This document shows positions 40,909 to 52,008 of a stretch of DNA of 64,000 nucleotides, piece after piece (position 1 is the first letter of the stretch; every line of letters begins with the position of its first letter). The notes beneath the pieces were generated by a model. That model did no database searches. It worked only from the letters and a program-made list of their open reading frames with translations, and was not told the origin of the DNA. A program made the position numbers and the translations under genes. The DNA is taken from the NCBI GenBank assembly GCA_016271365.2, contig CM028130.1:472535501-472599500 (forward strand), in the 5' to 3' direction. The DNA is from Neoceratodus forsteri. Lineage: Eukaryota; Chordata; Ceratodontiformes; Ceratodontidae.

Positions 40909-42097
40909 TGAACTACAGTTTCAGTCGACGTAGATGTGGAGATAGTTTATTTGTTCAAATATATGCCTAAAACAGGGAGCCTTCAAATATTTTGCTGCTA
41001 CACCTTAAGTACAATTCTCCAGGATCTGAATTAGAGGGACCCAACTTGAGGTCACGAGGGTCTCAGAATAACCCTCCCCAACCCCCCGAAATGGCACAAC
41101 AGTTCTCCAGGATCTGAATTAAAGGGTCCCAACTTGAAGTCGCGAGGGTCTCGGAATAACCCTCCCCCACCCCCTGAAACTGCACAACAGTTCTCCAGGA
41201 TCTGAATTAGAGGGTCCCAACTTGAGGTCGCAAGGGTTTCAGAATAACCCTCCCCAACCCCCCAAAACTGCACAACAGGTACGGATGCCCAAATTGGAGC
41301 GCTGTGGAGCTCCAGACCTCTGCGAAGTAGGATAGAAGTGTGTGCGTGTGAGGGTGCCATTTTCAAACTACAGTTTCAGTCGGCATAGATATGGAGATAG
41401 TTTATTTGTTCAAGTATATGCCTAAAACAGGGAGCCTTCAAATGTTTTTCTGCTACACCTTAAGTACAAGTAAATTGTAACATATTTGCCTAAATTATGA
41501 CCGGTAAGTGATTTTTCTGCTACTCCTTAATCCGTAACCTTATATGCCGGTTTACAGTGACCTTTAGTAGTGATTTTCAGCTGCACCTTAATTCCGGATG
41601 AAAGCTTAACATACAGAGTGTTTTTCATGCTGCACCTTAAATTCTGGACCTTGGAAGCCTAGCAAAACTGTACCCGCTTGTTCTCATTTCACCTGCATGC
41701 AGAGCACCTTGCTGCTATGTAATTGGGATGGCCCTGCTAAGCCTTTGTCTCTACCGTCTCCGGAGTGCTTTGCCCCTTCATAGCACAAAATTAAGCTGCG
41801 TGCATGCAAGCAGAGAAATGAGTGTTTTGCTAAATCCCCAAATCCCTTAACTCGAGGCAATGAAATCCAGTTTGTAACAGGCTCACTCGGCTTTCTGTGC
41901 TCTCGCCCGATTGACTTCGAGACACTATTTAAAACCTGCCTCTCTCTTTTTCTCCTCAGTTCTCCAGGATCCAAATTAGAGAGTCCCAACTTGAGGTCGC
42001 GAGGGTCTCAGAACAACCTCCCCCCCCGAAACTGCACAACAGGTACGGACGCCAAATTGAGTGCTGTGGAGCTCCAGTCCCTCTGACGTAGGAGGAG

Positions 42098-42130
<33 letters not shown>
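40909..42130 (+). repeat. Duplicated 5' UTR modules of the L2-like LINE
   Basis: A module starting ACTACAGTTTCAGTCG occurs at 40911 and again at 41368 (about 100 bp each). An 88-bp unit starting TTCTCCAGGATCTGAATTA is repeated in tandem at 41015, 41103 and 41191 and again singly at 41960. Each run of units is followed by the same downstream segment (ACAACAGGTACGGA...GTGCTGTGGAGCTCCAG). A GT microsatellite lies at about 42099-42129. Tandem 5' monomers are known to act as promoters in some LINE families; that role here is inferred. Confidence 0.8.
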
Positions 42131-42131
<1 letters not shown>

Positions 42132-42260
42132 GGCCCGCCGATGCAAGCATCGGCTTCCCACCGCCCACCACCACCCTTGGTGAGCACTCCTTTATAGGCT
42201 TCAGGAACCAATCAGCCCATTTCTCCATCTGCAGGCTATATTAAGCTGCCACTAGGGGCA

Positions 42261-43640
42261 ATGCTGTCTCTCCACACCAGTTGCTGGTTTCCCTTGGCCC
42301 TGCATCACGTCATAGCTACTATGCCACAGCTACTGCTCCTACTACACATTCAACTACCCCATCTAGTAACTCCTGCCTCCCTCCTGGATTACTCATCACT
42401 CCTATGTCTCCTATGGCTGCCTGTCTGGCAGTTGCCTCAAACTGAGACTGAGACTTTCTCTAGCCATGAATCCATAGCCACCTATACCTTTTGTACAGAC
42501 TGGACTCTCCTTGCAGCCCTCCCTCAGTCTCTTTTCTCCCTAGCACACCACTACACACATAGCACCCTCTGCTCCCCCTGCAACTCCTGCCGGCTTCGCC
42601 ACCTGCGATCCCAGCCCCTACCTCCTATCCCCTCACCTCAGCTCTTACTACTGGCCACACCCCACATCACTAACCTCCCCATCCCCTCATTCCCTTCCCT
42701 GAAAGGGCACCTGGACCACAGTGTACAATCTCACAAAGCATCGAAATGGCACCCTATCCGCAGGTTCTTCCTCCTCCTCCTCCTCTTACTCACATCAGGA
42801 AACACACACCCTAACCCTGGCCCTGCCACAACTACCGGGTCTGCTCACCCACCAACCAGGGGACTATGTATTGCCACCCTTAATGTCTGTAGCCGTCTAA
42901 AAAAGTGGGACTCCTTCCAGGGCTGGGTCCACCAGCACCAGCCTGACATCACAGTGGTTGCTGAAACCTGGCTCTTCCCAATGATCCCAGACACGTCGCT
43001 AACCCTCACTGGGTACAACTTATACCATGCAGATCGACAGGGTAAGCGAGGGTGGGGGCTGCGCCATATATACCAAAGATATCCCATGTGGGCAGCCACT
43101 TCTCACCCCCCCAGCTACATCCTGGATCACAGGCCCTCACAATCCAAATCACCCTGGGCAACTCCATATCCCCCCCCCCCATCACTGCAGTCCACATTCC
43201 TCCCAGGGACCAGAAGGCGACCTTCCAATCCGTACTGTCCTACCTGGCCACTTTCCCACCACAAGCAAAGAAAATCATACTTGGAGACTTTAATATTAAC
43301 TGGCTTGACAAAGCTGCCGCACCGTTCATAGACGCGGCCATGGCCCAAGACCTTACGCAAGTCGTATTATCCCCTACCCGACTGAACCTGCGCTCCGGGT
43401 CCTCCTCCTTGCTGGATCTGGTATTCACCAGCTGCCTCCTTAAAATCACTAGTACTACTGTCCTCCCAAATTCCCTTAGTGACCACTCTCTGGTCCTCTG
43501 CTACTGGACGTGCAAATCACCCAAATCCACCCAACCCCAAAAAAATAATCTAACAGCGCAAACTTGGCCCGGGCAAACTTGCTCAACTCAAAGCACATCT
43601 CAGGACAATAGACTGGTCCTTCCTTACAATGGCCCCTGAC
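42261..43640 (+). pseudogene. L2-like LINE: leader and endonuclease
   Basis: The frame from 42261 (356 codons) begins with about 170 residues of Leu/Pro/His-rich leader and then a hydrophobic run of Leu before SGNTHPNPGP (42795-42824), a 2A-like motif. The endonuclease begins with CIATLNVCSRLKKWDSFQGW (Asn motif) and ITVVAETWLF (catalytic Glu). After frame changes near 43040 come IILGDFNINWLDKAA (Asp/Asn) and NSLSDHSLVLCYW (catalytic His). The domain would nick target DNA. The start ATG at 42261 is the first after the UTR, but no sequence decides it. Confidence 0.85.
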
Positions 43641-45501
43641 CCACACAGAGCCCTGGACCTCTTCATTTTCACCTTTAACACCACATGTGACAAATCTGCC
43701 CCCATCACCAAAAGGGTGGCCAAAGGCAACCCAGCACCGTGGATCACTGACCATCTCCTGGACCTCATGCGGACCAGAGATTCCTTATGGTACCTCTCCA
43801 ACGAGACTGGCCTGTCTGCCGATAGACAGAAATATAGAGAGGCTCAGAACAAATGTACCTGGTCCTTGTGCAAAGCAAAAGTAGAGTACTACAAAACCTC
43901 CCTAACCAACACCTGGGGCTCTGGGCAAAAGTTCTGGGCCAATATTAAGGACCTCTGTGGCAACGTTCCCAACACTACCTCAACCAGATTATGGTAGATG
44001 GGTGCCCGACCTCTGACCCAGTCAGAATGGCCACAGCCTTCAATGATGCCTTCTCTAATCTCAGCAAGGTTCTCCCCACTAACTTCTTTGACCCACCCCC
44101 ATCACCTCCCTTCCCCCGTTGCCCCGCCCTTCATCTGTGCAGCATCTCACCTAAATGCTCCGAACCTTATCTCAGAACGGCCCTAAGTCACTCCCGCTAC
44201 AGAAGTGACACCCTAGACCTGAAACTCCTTCACCTCTCTCTCCCTGAGGTGCTCAACTCTCTCACTCAAATACTAAACCGCTCCTTATGCCACGAGAAAT
44301 TCCCCTCTCACTGGAAATCTGCCCACATCACACCGATATTTAAAATTGGGGACCGCATCCTTACTAACAACTACCGCCCTATCTCCATCCTCCCTCCCCT
44401 TTTTAAGGCCCTTGAGAGGACCGTCTCGGATCAACTCACGGACCATCTCAACAAATACAACCTGCTTAGCAAACAGCAACATGGCTTCTGGAAGGGACAT
44501 AGTACCACTACTGCCCTCCTGGAACTCACCACACACATTCACTCCATATTAGATAAAGGTCAAATCACGAGGCTGTCTTCATTGACCTCCAAGGCGATAC
44601 GTACCGTTAACCACCAGCTCCTGTTATCCCGCTGACCAACATTGGATTCTCCCAGGATGCCCTTGGCTGGTTCACTGATTACCTGTCCAACCACTCCCAG
44701 CAGGTCAAAATTAGTAACACCCTATCAAATAAGCTACCTGTTCTCCCTGGTGTCCCGCAGAGATCCGTCCTCGGCCCGCTACTGTTCAGCCTCTTTCTTA
44801 ACTCCCTCCCCAGTTCTTGCCCAGGGAACCTACTCCTCTATGCGGACGATGCCGTCCTGCATACCTCCAACTCTGACCCTCTGCAACTCCACCTCTCCCT
44901 GCAATCCTCCTTTAGTGGCGCTGAAAAATGGTTCGCCTCACAACGTCTTATTCTGAACTATAACAAGACCAAGGTTATGTTCTTTTCCCACCCGCTCAAT
45001 GCCAGAAAGGATCTCTGCCCTCTAGTACGAACTGCCAAACTGACCCCTCTGGAGCAAGTGGGTTCCTTCAGATACCTGGATATTACCCATGACCCTGCAC
45101 TTACTTTCCACCAACATATCCACCTCCTATCTAATGCCCTCAATGTGCAGATCGGGCTGCTGTATCACCTCAAACACTGCTTTACCCCTAACGCAATAAG
45201 GCTAGCTGTCTCCTCCTCTGTACTCTCCCTGCTAGACTATGGCTTAATCATCTATGGGGCGGTGAACACCTTGGCCCTCCAAAGACTTTGTGTCTCCCTA
45301 AATAAAGCCTGTCGCCTCACCCTGAGCTGTGACTGCCTAACTCTCACATGTTCTCTATACAATGATACCAACTGGCTGAACCTTGATGACAGGATTAGGT
45401 TCCACACCTGTCTCATGGCAAAAAAAAATTGCCCTAGGACTCTCCCCCACAGGACTTACACCACTAATTTGACCGGCCCTGACACTCAAGCAAACTCGTA
45501 A
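43629..45501 (+). pseudogene. L2-like LINE: reverse transcriptase
   Basis: Frames at 43629-43997, 43991-44635 and 44977-45501 with gaps between. Blocks: linker FWANIKDLCGN; RT start FPSHWKSAHITPIFKIGD; NNYRPISILPPLFKALER (fingers); KQQHGFWKGHSTTTALLEL; the palm block, changed to LTSKAIRTVNHQLLL where the group has a DLSKAFDxVDH type; LPGVPQRSVLGPLLFSLFLN; the active site LLYADDAVLH (YADD near 44838-44849). A C-terminal part follows, with GSFRYLDITHDPALTF and LLDYGLIIYGAVN. At least three shifts and the altered palm motif make it inactive. Confidence 0.87.
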
Positions 45502-45982
45502 CTCTGGAAAGCAACTCTTGTCTGTCCCTCACTGCCATACCTCCCAATTCCAAAGGTCCTTTAGCTACAGAGCCCCTTCCTGGATAAACAGCCTGCCCAC
45601 TCCCTTTGCCAAAGAGATCAGACTTGGACCCTTCAAAACCTCTCTTAGAGACCTACTGCAGTCCTCAAACCACTGCGACTGCCTTTGAAACACCTCACAC
45701 TATTCTGTCCGACTAAGGCCCCTGGCCGGCTTCTTCTACCCTACTTGCCCTAACCTGTGTCCGTCTAGCCTAGCCCTTCGCCTGTGTCCTATATGTATGG
45801 TATGTGCACTGATTTTTCTTAGTGTTTTCACCGTTAGCCTCTCAACTGCTCCTGTAACAACCTGACTATGTACTGATGTACTGCTGTGTATCCTGTATGT
45901 CTCTGTATGTAACTATGTGACGTGGAACCTTTGTTAAGGAGTCTCTGACTCAATGGTATTTCTGAACCTACAATAAATAAAT

Positions 45983-46513
45983 ATATACATTGAGTACAAT
46001 CCTTTTCCTTTGTGATGAACTGGAACATGTTCCACTGCTCTGGCTTGAAGCAGAGTGGAAACCTCTGCTTCCAGCAGGGCCGTTTCTGGGGGGGGGGGCA
46101 GGTTTGAATGGTCTTGCTCCTATTTTTGGGAATAGTCTGAAACTGAGAGTAAGGCCCTGACCTACTATCTCCAGGACCCACCTGTCTGAAGTGATGGATT
46201 GTGAAGCCCGGAGGAAGTAGGCCAGTCTGCCTCCTACTGGTGGTGGGGAGGCAGTCCGAATAGACTTCTCAGGGTGTCTACTTTGAGGGTGTAGTGGACT
46301 GACAGGTGGAACCAGCACGGCTAGTGCCTCTTCTACCTCTACCTCTGAAGTAACCTCTAGGCTGCTGGTAGAAGGGGAGGGCTTGACCCTGATGAAATTC
46401 CTAGGGTAAGGTCTACCTCTGCCTCCTCTAGCTTGTTGCCTTTGAGGGGTGGCAACTTTCTCTCTGGAAGCTGCATTCTTATAAGCTACCCTATACTCGT
46501 TCATCTTTTTCAT
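45983..46513 (-). pseudogene. DIRS-E gag end and RT N-terminus
   Basis: A 181-codon frame (46513-45968) running into the LINE tail. It starts with MKKMNEYRVAYKNAASREK (gag end), then an Arg/Gly segment (ARGGRGRPYPRNF) and VGGRLAYFLRASQSITSDRW, the conserved start of DIRS RT. The last few codons belong to the inserted LINE. Gag end and RT start share this single frame here, whereas DIRS-D uses two phases, so an indel may have fused them. Confidence 0.85.
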
Positions 46514-46525
46514 GTATGCCTATGT

Positions 46526-47229
46526 TTATTCCCCAAACAAGGAATTTTGTGTAAGGGGAAAATCGATGGCACTGTTCTGTGTGTCCTGAGAAAGGTTAGC
46601 ACACCTTAGCCAAGAGAACTTCCTGTGAGAGATGGCAGAAATCATAGAATGAGAAGCTGTATCATTTGAATCCACTGACGTGACACTGTCATTTGGATGA
46701 CTGGACCCCTTTACTGCTAGCTCGGGGGGAGCCTTCTTAGCTAGCTGTTCCACTGACTCCCAGAGAGACTTCTGGTACCTAGATATATAAGCGATATAGG
46801 ATGCCTGCCTGATGCCCAGGGAGGCAGCTAGGTACCCCTTCTTTGCTAAGGAATCAATTTTTCTTGAATCCTTATCAGGAGGATGACAGGTGAAAGGGGT
46901 GCAAGCTTTTTCACAAGCTGCAGCTTGAACAACTCCCACATGACTGAAGTGGCTACTCAGAAACTAGGTGCCATTGCCAGCAAAAACATACTTTCTGTCC
47001 ATTTGCTTATCCACTGGGGGGGACAGAACTTGGAGTCTGGACTATCCTAGAGGTCTGTTTCTTGAGGGACTTGTAGATAGGAATCATGAATCCCTTGGAG
47101 ACAGGGAGATCCATCATTTCCCTGTAGTCATACTCTTCCTCCTCCTCCTCCTTTCTGGTCTCCTGGATAGACAACTGCAAAGTTTCTGCTACCTGCCTCA
47201 TAAAGGAACAAGCATTTGTCAATGCTGAA
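46526..47229 (-). pseudogene. DIRS-E gag, C-terminal two thirds
   Basis: Frames 46939-46526 and 47222-47007. Blocks shared with DIRS-D are VAETLQLSIQ, FMIPIYKSLKKQTSRIVQTP, GYLAASLGIRQASYIAYISRY, KFSWLRCANLSQDTQNSA and NSLFGE. The first part is acidic (RKEEEEEEYDYREMMDLP). H2 interrupts the gene at 47230, and the N-terminal part continues at 51275. Confidence 0.83.
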
Positions 47230-47239
47230 TGTTGATTGC

Positions 47240-48990
47240 ATTGGTCTGTTGAGTTCGCTCAGGGACCCTCTGTCACTGGCTCAGTCTGTTTGTCCCGGTG
47301 CTGCAGGCTGCTCTTTTGTACTGGGCTCCTGCCTGTGTTGGTGGCTTTTTCTACCTACAAAGAAATCCACAGCTGTCCCGACAGAGCTTCGTTGAGGTTG
47401 CTCACTCCCCCTGTCTCACTCACTCATTCTGGTTCTCCTGGCACTGTAGGCTGCCCTTTTGTACTGGGCTCCTGCCTCTGTTGGCACCTTGTTCCACTAA
47501 GGAAGAAATCTGCAGCTGTCCCAACAGAGCTCCATTGAGGTTGCTCACTCCCCCTCTCTCACTCGCTCATTCTGTTTCTCCTGGCGCTGCAGGCTGCCCT
47601 TTTGTACTGGGCTCCTGCCTGTGTTGGTGGCTTTTTCTACCCACAAAGAAATCCACAGCTGTCCCAACAGAGCTTCATTGAGGTCGCTCACTCCCCCTGT
47701 CTCACTCACTCATTCTGATTCTCCTGGCACTGCAGGCTGCACTTTTGTACTGGGCTCCTGTCTCTGTTGGTACCTTTTTCTGCCCACAAAGAAATCTGCA
47801 GCAGTCCCGACAAAGCTCCATTGAGCTCGCTCACTCCCCTTCTCTCACTCGCTCATTCTGTTCTGCCGGCGCTGCAGGCTGCCCTTTTCTACTGGGCTCC
47901 TGTCTGCGTTGCTGCCTTCTTATGCCCACAAAGAAATTTGCAGCAGTTACAGTACAGCTCTGTTGAGCTCACTCACTTGCTCATTCTGGTTTTCCTGCCA
48001 CTGCAGGCTGCCCTTTTGTACTGGGCCCCTGCATGCATTGCTGCCTTTTTTTGCCCACAAACAAATCTGCAGCATCCCCAACAGAGCCCCGTTGAGCTCA
48101 CTGACTCCTCCTCCCTCACTCGCTCATTCTGTGTCTCCTGGTGCTGCAGGCTGCCCTTCTGTACTGGGCTCCTGCCTGCATTGGTTGCTTTTTCTGGCCA
48201 GAAAGAAATCTGAAGCAGGCCCGACACAGCTCCACTGAGCTCGCTCACTCCCCCTCTGTCACTCTCGCATTCCGTTTGTGCCGGCGCTGCAAGCTGGCCT
48301 TTTGTACTTAGCTCCTGCCTGCACTGGCGCATTTTCTGCCCACAAAGAAATCTGCAGCAGTCACACTAGAGCTTCACTGAGCTCGCTCACTACTGCTCTG
48401 TCACTCACTCATTCTGTTTCTCTTGGCGCTGCAGATTGCGCTTTTGTATGGAGCTCCTGGGTCCATTGGCACCTTTGTCTGTCTACAAAGAAATCCGCAG
48501 CTGTCCCAACAGAGCTCCGTTGAGGTCGCTCAGTCTCCCTCTCTCATTGCTCATTCTGTTTGTCCTGGTGCTGCAAGCTGCCCTTTTGTACAGGGCTCCT
48601 GCCTGCATTGGCGCCTTTTTCTGTCCACAAAGAAATCCCAGCAGTCCTGATAGAGCTCTGTTGAGCTCACTAAGTCCCCTTGTGTCACTTGCTCATACTG
48701 CTTGTCCCACCGCTGCAGGCTGGCCTTTTGTACTGGGCCCCTGCCTGTATTGACGCCTTTTTCTGCCCACAAAGAAATCCGCAACAGTCCTGACAGCGCT
48801 TCGGTGAGTTCACTTACTCCCCCTCCCTCACTCGCTCTCTCGTTCTGTTTCTCCCAGTGCTGCAGGCTGCCCTTTTGTACTGGGCTCTTGTGTTGAGGCC
48901 TTTGTCTGAACACAAACAAATCCGCACCAGTCCTGACAGAGCTCAGTTGAGCTCGGTCACTCCCCCCTCTCACTCGGTCGATCTCAATCT
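47240..48990. repeat. 142-bp tandem array in H2, about 12 copies
   Basis: The landmark TTTTGTACTGGGCTCC or close variants recur near 47316, 47458, 47600, 47742, 47886, 48016, 48157, 48300, 48440, 48582, 48727 and 48874. Each unit also has 'CTCACTCGCTCATTCTGTT', 'GGCGCTGCAGGCTGCC' and 'CACAAAGAAATC' blocks. Copies differ from one another at many sites, so the array is not freshly amplified. Frames through it are open in places but look like by-products of the repeat. Confidence 0.9.
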
Positions 48991-48999
48991 GTCCCAAAC

Positions 49000-50280
49000 A
49001 CTGATTTCCTAGCGTGACTATGCTACTGTCTGGCATGAGTGCAAAAATATATTTTAGCCAGGATGTGAAAAATGACAGCTGTAGCGTTCATAAGGAGTTA
49101 TAAAAAAATGGCACAGTTGAAAATGTGGCGTGACAGTATTACAAATTTGTGAAGTTACAAGGGTGCGTGGAAACAGTTCAACGCACGCTTGTAACACAGT
49201 CATGTTATGGAGTTTTGTCACCAAATTTTCAACATAGAGATGTTAGCACCTCTGCTCATGAACAGTGCCACTGTCATTTTCTTAATCTGTCCCAAACACT
49301 GATTTCTCACAGTGACCACGTTATTCTGTGCCCAGAACTGTGAAAACACATTTCGGTCAGGATGTAAAAAATGATGGCTATACTGCTTATAAGGAGGTGT
49401 AAAAAAATGGCACTGTTGAAAATCTGGTGTGACAATATTACAAATCTGTGAAGTTACAAGGGTGCGTGGAAAGTGCGCAACGCACATTTGTAACACAGTC
49501 AATTGATGGGCTATCATCACCAAATTTTCAACATAGGCATTTTAGGACTTGTGCTCATGAACAGTATCATTGTCATTTTCTTAATCTGTCCTGAACAGTG
49601 ATTTCCCACAGCAACCACTCTATTCTGCGCCCGGAAGTACGAAAACACATTTCAGCCAGGATGGGAAAAATAACAGCTGTACTGTTCATAAGTAGGTCTG
49701 GGAAAATGGCAATGTGGAAAATCTGGAGTGAAAATATTATAAATTCGCGAACTTACGAGCGTGCGTGCCAACTGCGCAATGCACGCTCGTAACACACTCA
49801 TTTTATGGAGTTTCGTTACCAAATTTTCAACATAGGCATTTTAGGACCTCTACTCATGAACAGTGTCACTGTCATTTTCTTAATCTGTCCTGAGCACTGA
49901 TTTCCCATAGCAACCACGCTATTCTATGCAGGAAGTGCAAAAACACATTTCGGCCAGGATATAAACAATGACAGCTGTATTGCTCACAAGGAGGTGTAAC
50001 AAAATGTCAATGTTGAAAATCTGGCATGAAAATATTGTAAACTCGCGAACTTACGAGCGTACGTAGCAACTGCGCAATGCACGCTCGTAAAACAGTCATT
50101 TTGGGGATTTTTTCCACCAAATTTGCAACATAGGCTTTTTGAGAGCCCACCTCATGAACACTGGCACTGTCGTTTTGTTAATTGGCCCCAAATGGTGATT
50201 CTGCACAGTGACCACGAAACCACCTTTCGGGGCCGATTAATTCCATGACAGGTCAAGAATTCATGAGGAGGGTTCCCAAA
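49000..50280. repeat. 298-bp tandem array in H2, about 4 copies
   Basis: The landmark ACCAAATTTTCAACAT recurs near 49212, 49511, 49817 and 50116. Each unit has a short imperfect inverted pair around 'CGCACGCTTGTAAC', 'CATTTTCTTAATCTGTCC' and 'GTGAAAACACATTTCGG'. It is the reverse-orientation counterpart of the array at 22255-23073. Confidence 0.88.
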
Positions 50281-50689
50281 AACCCCATGTTGAAAATTTG
50301 GTGAAAGAATTCCCAAAAATGTCCGAGATGTGCACTAAAGTTGAAAAAACCCTATTTATTACATTATACAGCTTACCAGCATTTCCTCAGTTTGCGGTCG
50401 GCTTTGAAGAGTGCAGACGTGTTCCCAGTTCACCGAAGATCGTCGTGCCGAGCTCCAGAGGTAAGTATGGGGTGAGGTGTGTGGGAAGGCAGGGTGTGCA
50501 GTGGGTGGGTGTGGGTTCTTGGTGGGGGCAGAGGCGGCGCTGAGGACAGTTTATTTTTTCAGGGACCAAAAACAAAAGACATCATGGGACAGTTTTTTCC
50601 TTCACTGGGGCATCTGGCACGCTGGGGTGGGCTCCCAGAATGCCAGCAAGGCCTTAGTTTTGGGGGCCAGCAGTAACCCGACAGTTAGG

Positions 50690-50915
50690 CACCCCGTCGG
50701 CAGGAACAATGGGGGGTTCATTATGCCAACAGGGATTGGGCACCTCGTCGGCAGGAACAAAATGGGGGTTTCATTATGCCGACAGGGATTGGGCACCCCA
50801 TCGGCAGGAACAAAATGGGTGGGGGTGTTTTTCATTATGCCGACGGGGATTGGGCACCCTGCTGGCAGGAAAAAAATGGAGTGGGGTTACAGAATGCCGA
50901 CGGGGAGTCGGCAAG
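50690..50915. repeat. About 60-bp tandem array in H2
   Basis: Roughly four units built on CATTATGCCGACAGGGATTG and GGCACCCCGTCGGCAGGAAC, followed by a G-rich spacer of variable length. A diverged, inverted version occupies about 21345-21720 in H1. Confidence 0.82.
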
Positions 50916-51274
50916 TAAACACGGTGGGGGGAGGGGTTTATATTGTTTGTGAACACGGCAGCAAGCCACCGCCATGTTCACAAACAACATCAGGGATGTC
51001 ACATTCCGCCTTGCAATGACAGGTCGCTCCCTCATTGCAGCGGATGGCTGACGCTGCAATGACAAGGCGGCCCCTGATTGTAGTGGCTACTTTTTTAGAA
51101 GGTTGTGGCATGCTGGCTGAACTAGTGCCAGCAGCAGCGTGCCACGGCATTGGGAGATGGGGGACAAGCCTTTGCAGGCTGTGGGGGCATTGGGCACAAC
51201 AGTGCCACACCTCCACAACCTGCTTGTGGAGAAAGCTGATGCAATATGTTTCTTGCGCATGCGCGCAATCAACA

Positions 51275-52008
51275 TAAAAATGAGAGGTAGCTTCTCTTGA
51301 AGGCTGAGGAGAAGACTTGTACTGAGGACGTTCAGGAGAAACCTCAGGCTCAACAGGTTCTCCTTCATCTTCCTCCTCTTCATCATAATCCTCATATTCA
51401 GATTCATAATATTCCTCCGGATCCAGACAGCCTGAGGGAACCGAACCGACAGGTGCCTGAACCGAGGCATGTGCAACCGGTCTTTGAGTCGGTTCACCCC
51501 AATCGAGCTGAAGAGACTGAACGATGCAGATCGCTTTTACGATTTCTTCAGTGGCTGGAACCACAACCGTTTGTTTTCGTGGTTCCGAACCACTTTTTCT
51601 CATCTCCTAAGTGGAACCCATTTCAGGGACCGATTCAGCTTGCCTTTTACCAGAAGTGGACTCACCCTGATCCGAGCGTTTGGTTGCCGGCTCAGTGGGT
51701 TCTTTTGAACTGGGCCGGATTTTGTGAGAGGGTTTCTCCAGTCTACCCCTTAGTTTACCCAAACGTCTATCGGGAGTAGACTGAGGGAAGTTCTTACAAA
51801 TTTCACAGTCTGACTGCAAATGGTCTACACCCAGGCAATACAGACACACCAAGTGCGGATTAGCTTTAGCAAATTGCTCCCTGCACTCAGTGCAGCGTTG
51901 AAACCCAGTGGGACTGTTTTTTCTCTTGTATTTGAGTGACATAACCTTACCAAATTTAGAGCTTAACTCAGAGGCTTTAGTTAGGCTGGTTAAGCTAATC
52001 CAATTCAA
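51275..52008 (-). pseudogene. DIRS-E gag N-terminal region with zinc finger
   Basis: The frame 52008-51607 starts near MSLKYKRKNSPTG and contains two Cys pairs and a His: RCTECREQF, then HLVCLYCLGVDHLQSDCEIC. This looks like one or two zinc-binding knuckles. After a shift, the frame 51603-51275 has ATEEIVKAICIVQSL and an acidic run (EEYYESEYEDYDEEEEDEGE), matching DIRS-D gag. H2 enters after ATSHFY. The zinc finger suggests nucleic-acid binding. Confidence 0.82.

Larger units (their letters stand above)
40909..45982 (+). mobile_element. L2-like LINE, near full length with 5' UTR
   Basis: A 5.07-kb non-LTR element in the plus direction with a long 5' UTR (40909-42260), a coding region with endonuclease and reverse transcriptase (42261-45500), a 3' UTR and a short (AATA/AAAT) tail near 45970-45982. 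It interrupts the DIRS-E RT N-terminal region, which resumes at 45983. Family placement rests on endonuclease and RT motifs of the Jockey/CR1/L2/Rex1 group; L2-like is the best guess. Frameshifts show that it is inactive. Confidence 0.85.
47230..51274. mobile_element. H2: 4-kb composite element of three tandem arrays
   Basis: It interrupts DIRS-E gag. The ends carry the perfect 10-bp inverted repeat TGTTGATTGC (47230-47239) and GCAATCAACA (51265-51274). Inside, from left, are a 142-bp array (47240-48990), a 298-bp array (49000-50280), a unique segment (50280-50690), an array of about 60-bp units (50690-50915) and a unique end (50915-51274). It has no recognisable coding region. The order and sequence mirror H1. 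No clear target duplication was seen. I do not recognise the family. Confidence 0.72.

Noticed and set aside
42261..42760. Separate ORF1 or host gene upstream of the LINE endonuclease
   Set aside because: The frame is continuous with the 2A-like motif and the endonuclease; it is more simply the leader of the LINE polyprotein, and no ORF1 domain is recognisable.
47298..48753. Chain of overlapping 60-148-codon plus-strand frames
   Set aside because: They repeat the same residues every 142 bp and switch phase between units; they are by-products of the tandem array.
47240..50915. Tandem arrays considered as a CRISPR array
   Set aside because: Units are 60-298 bp, diverged, without the conserved short repeat and unique spacer pattern, and the context is eukaryotic.
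47230..51274. H2 as a Helitron or standard hAT/Mariner element
   Set aside because: No CTRR end with hairpin, no 8-bp or TA duplication that I could confirm, and no transposase; only the 10-bp inverted ends are clear, so no class was assigned.
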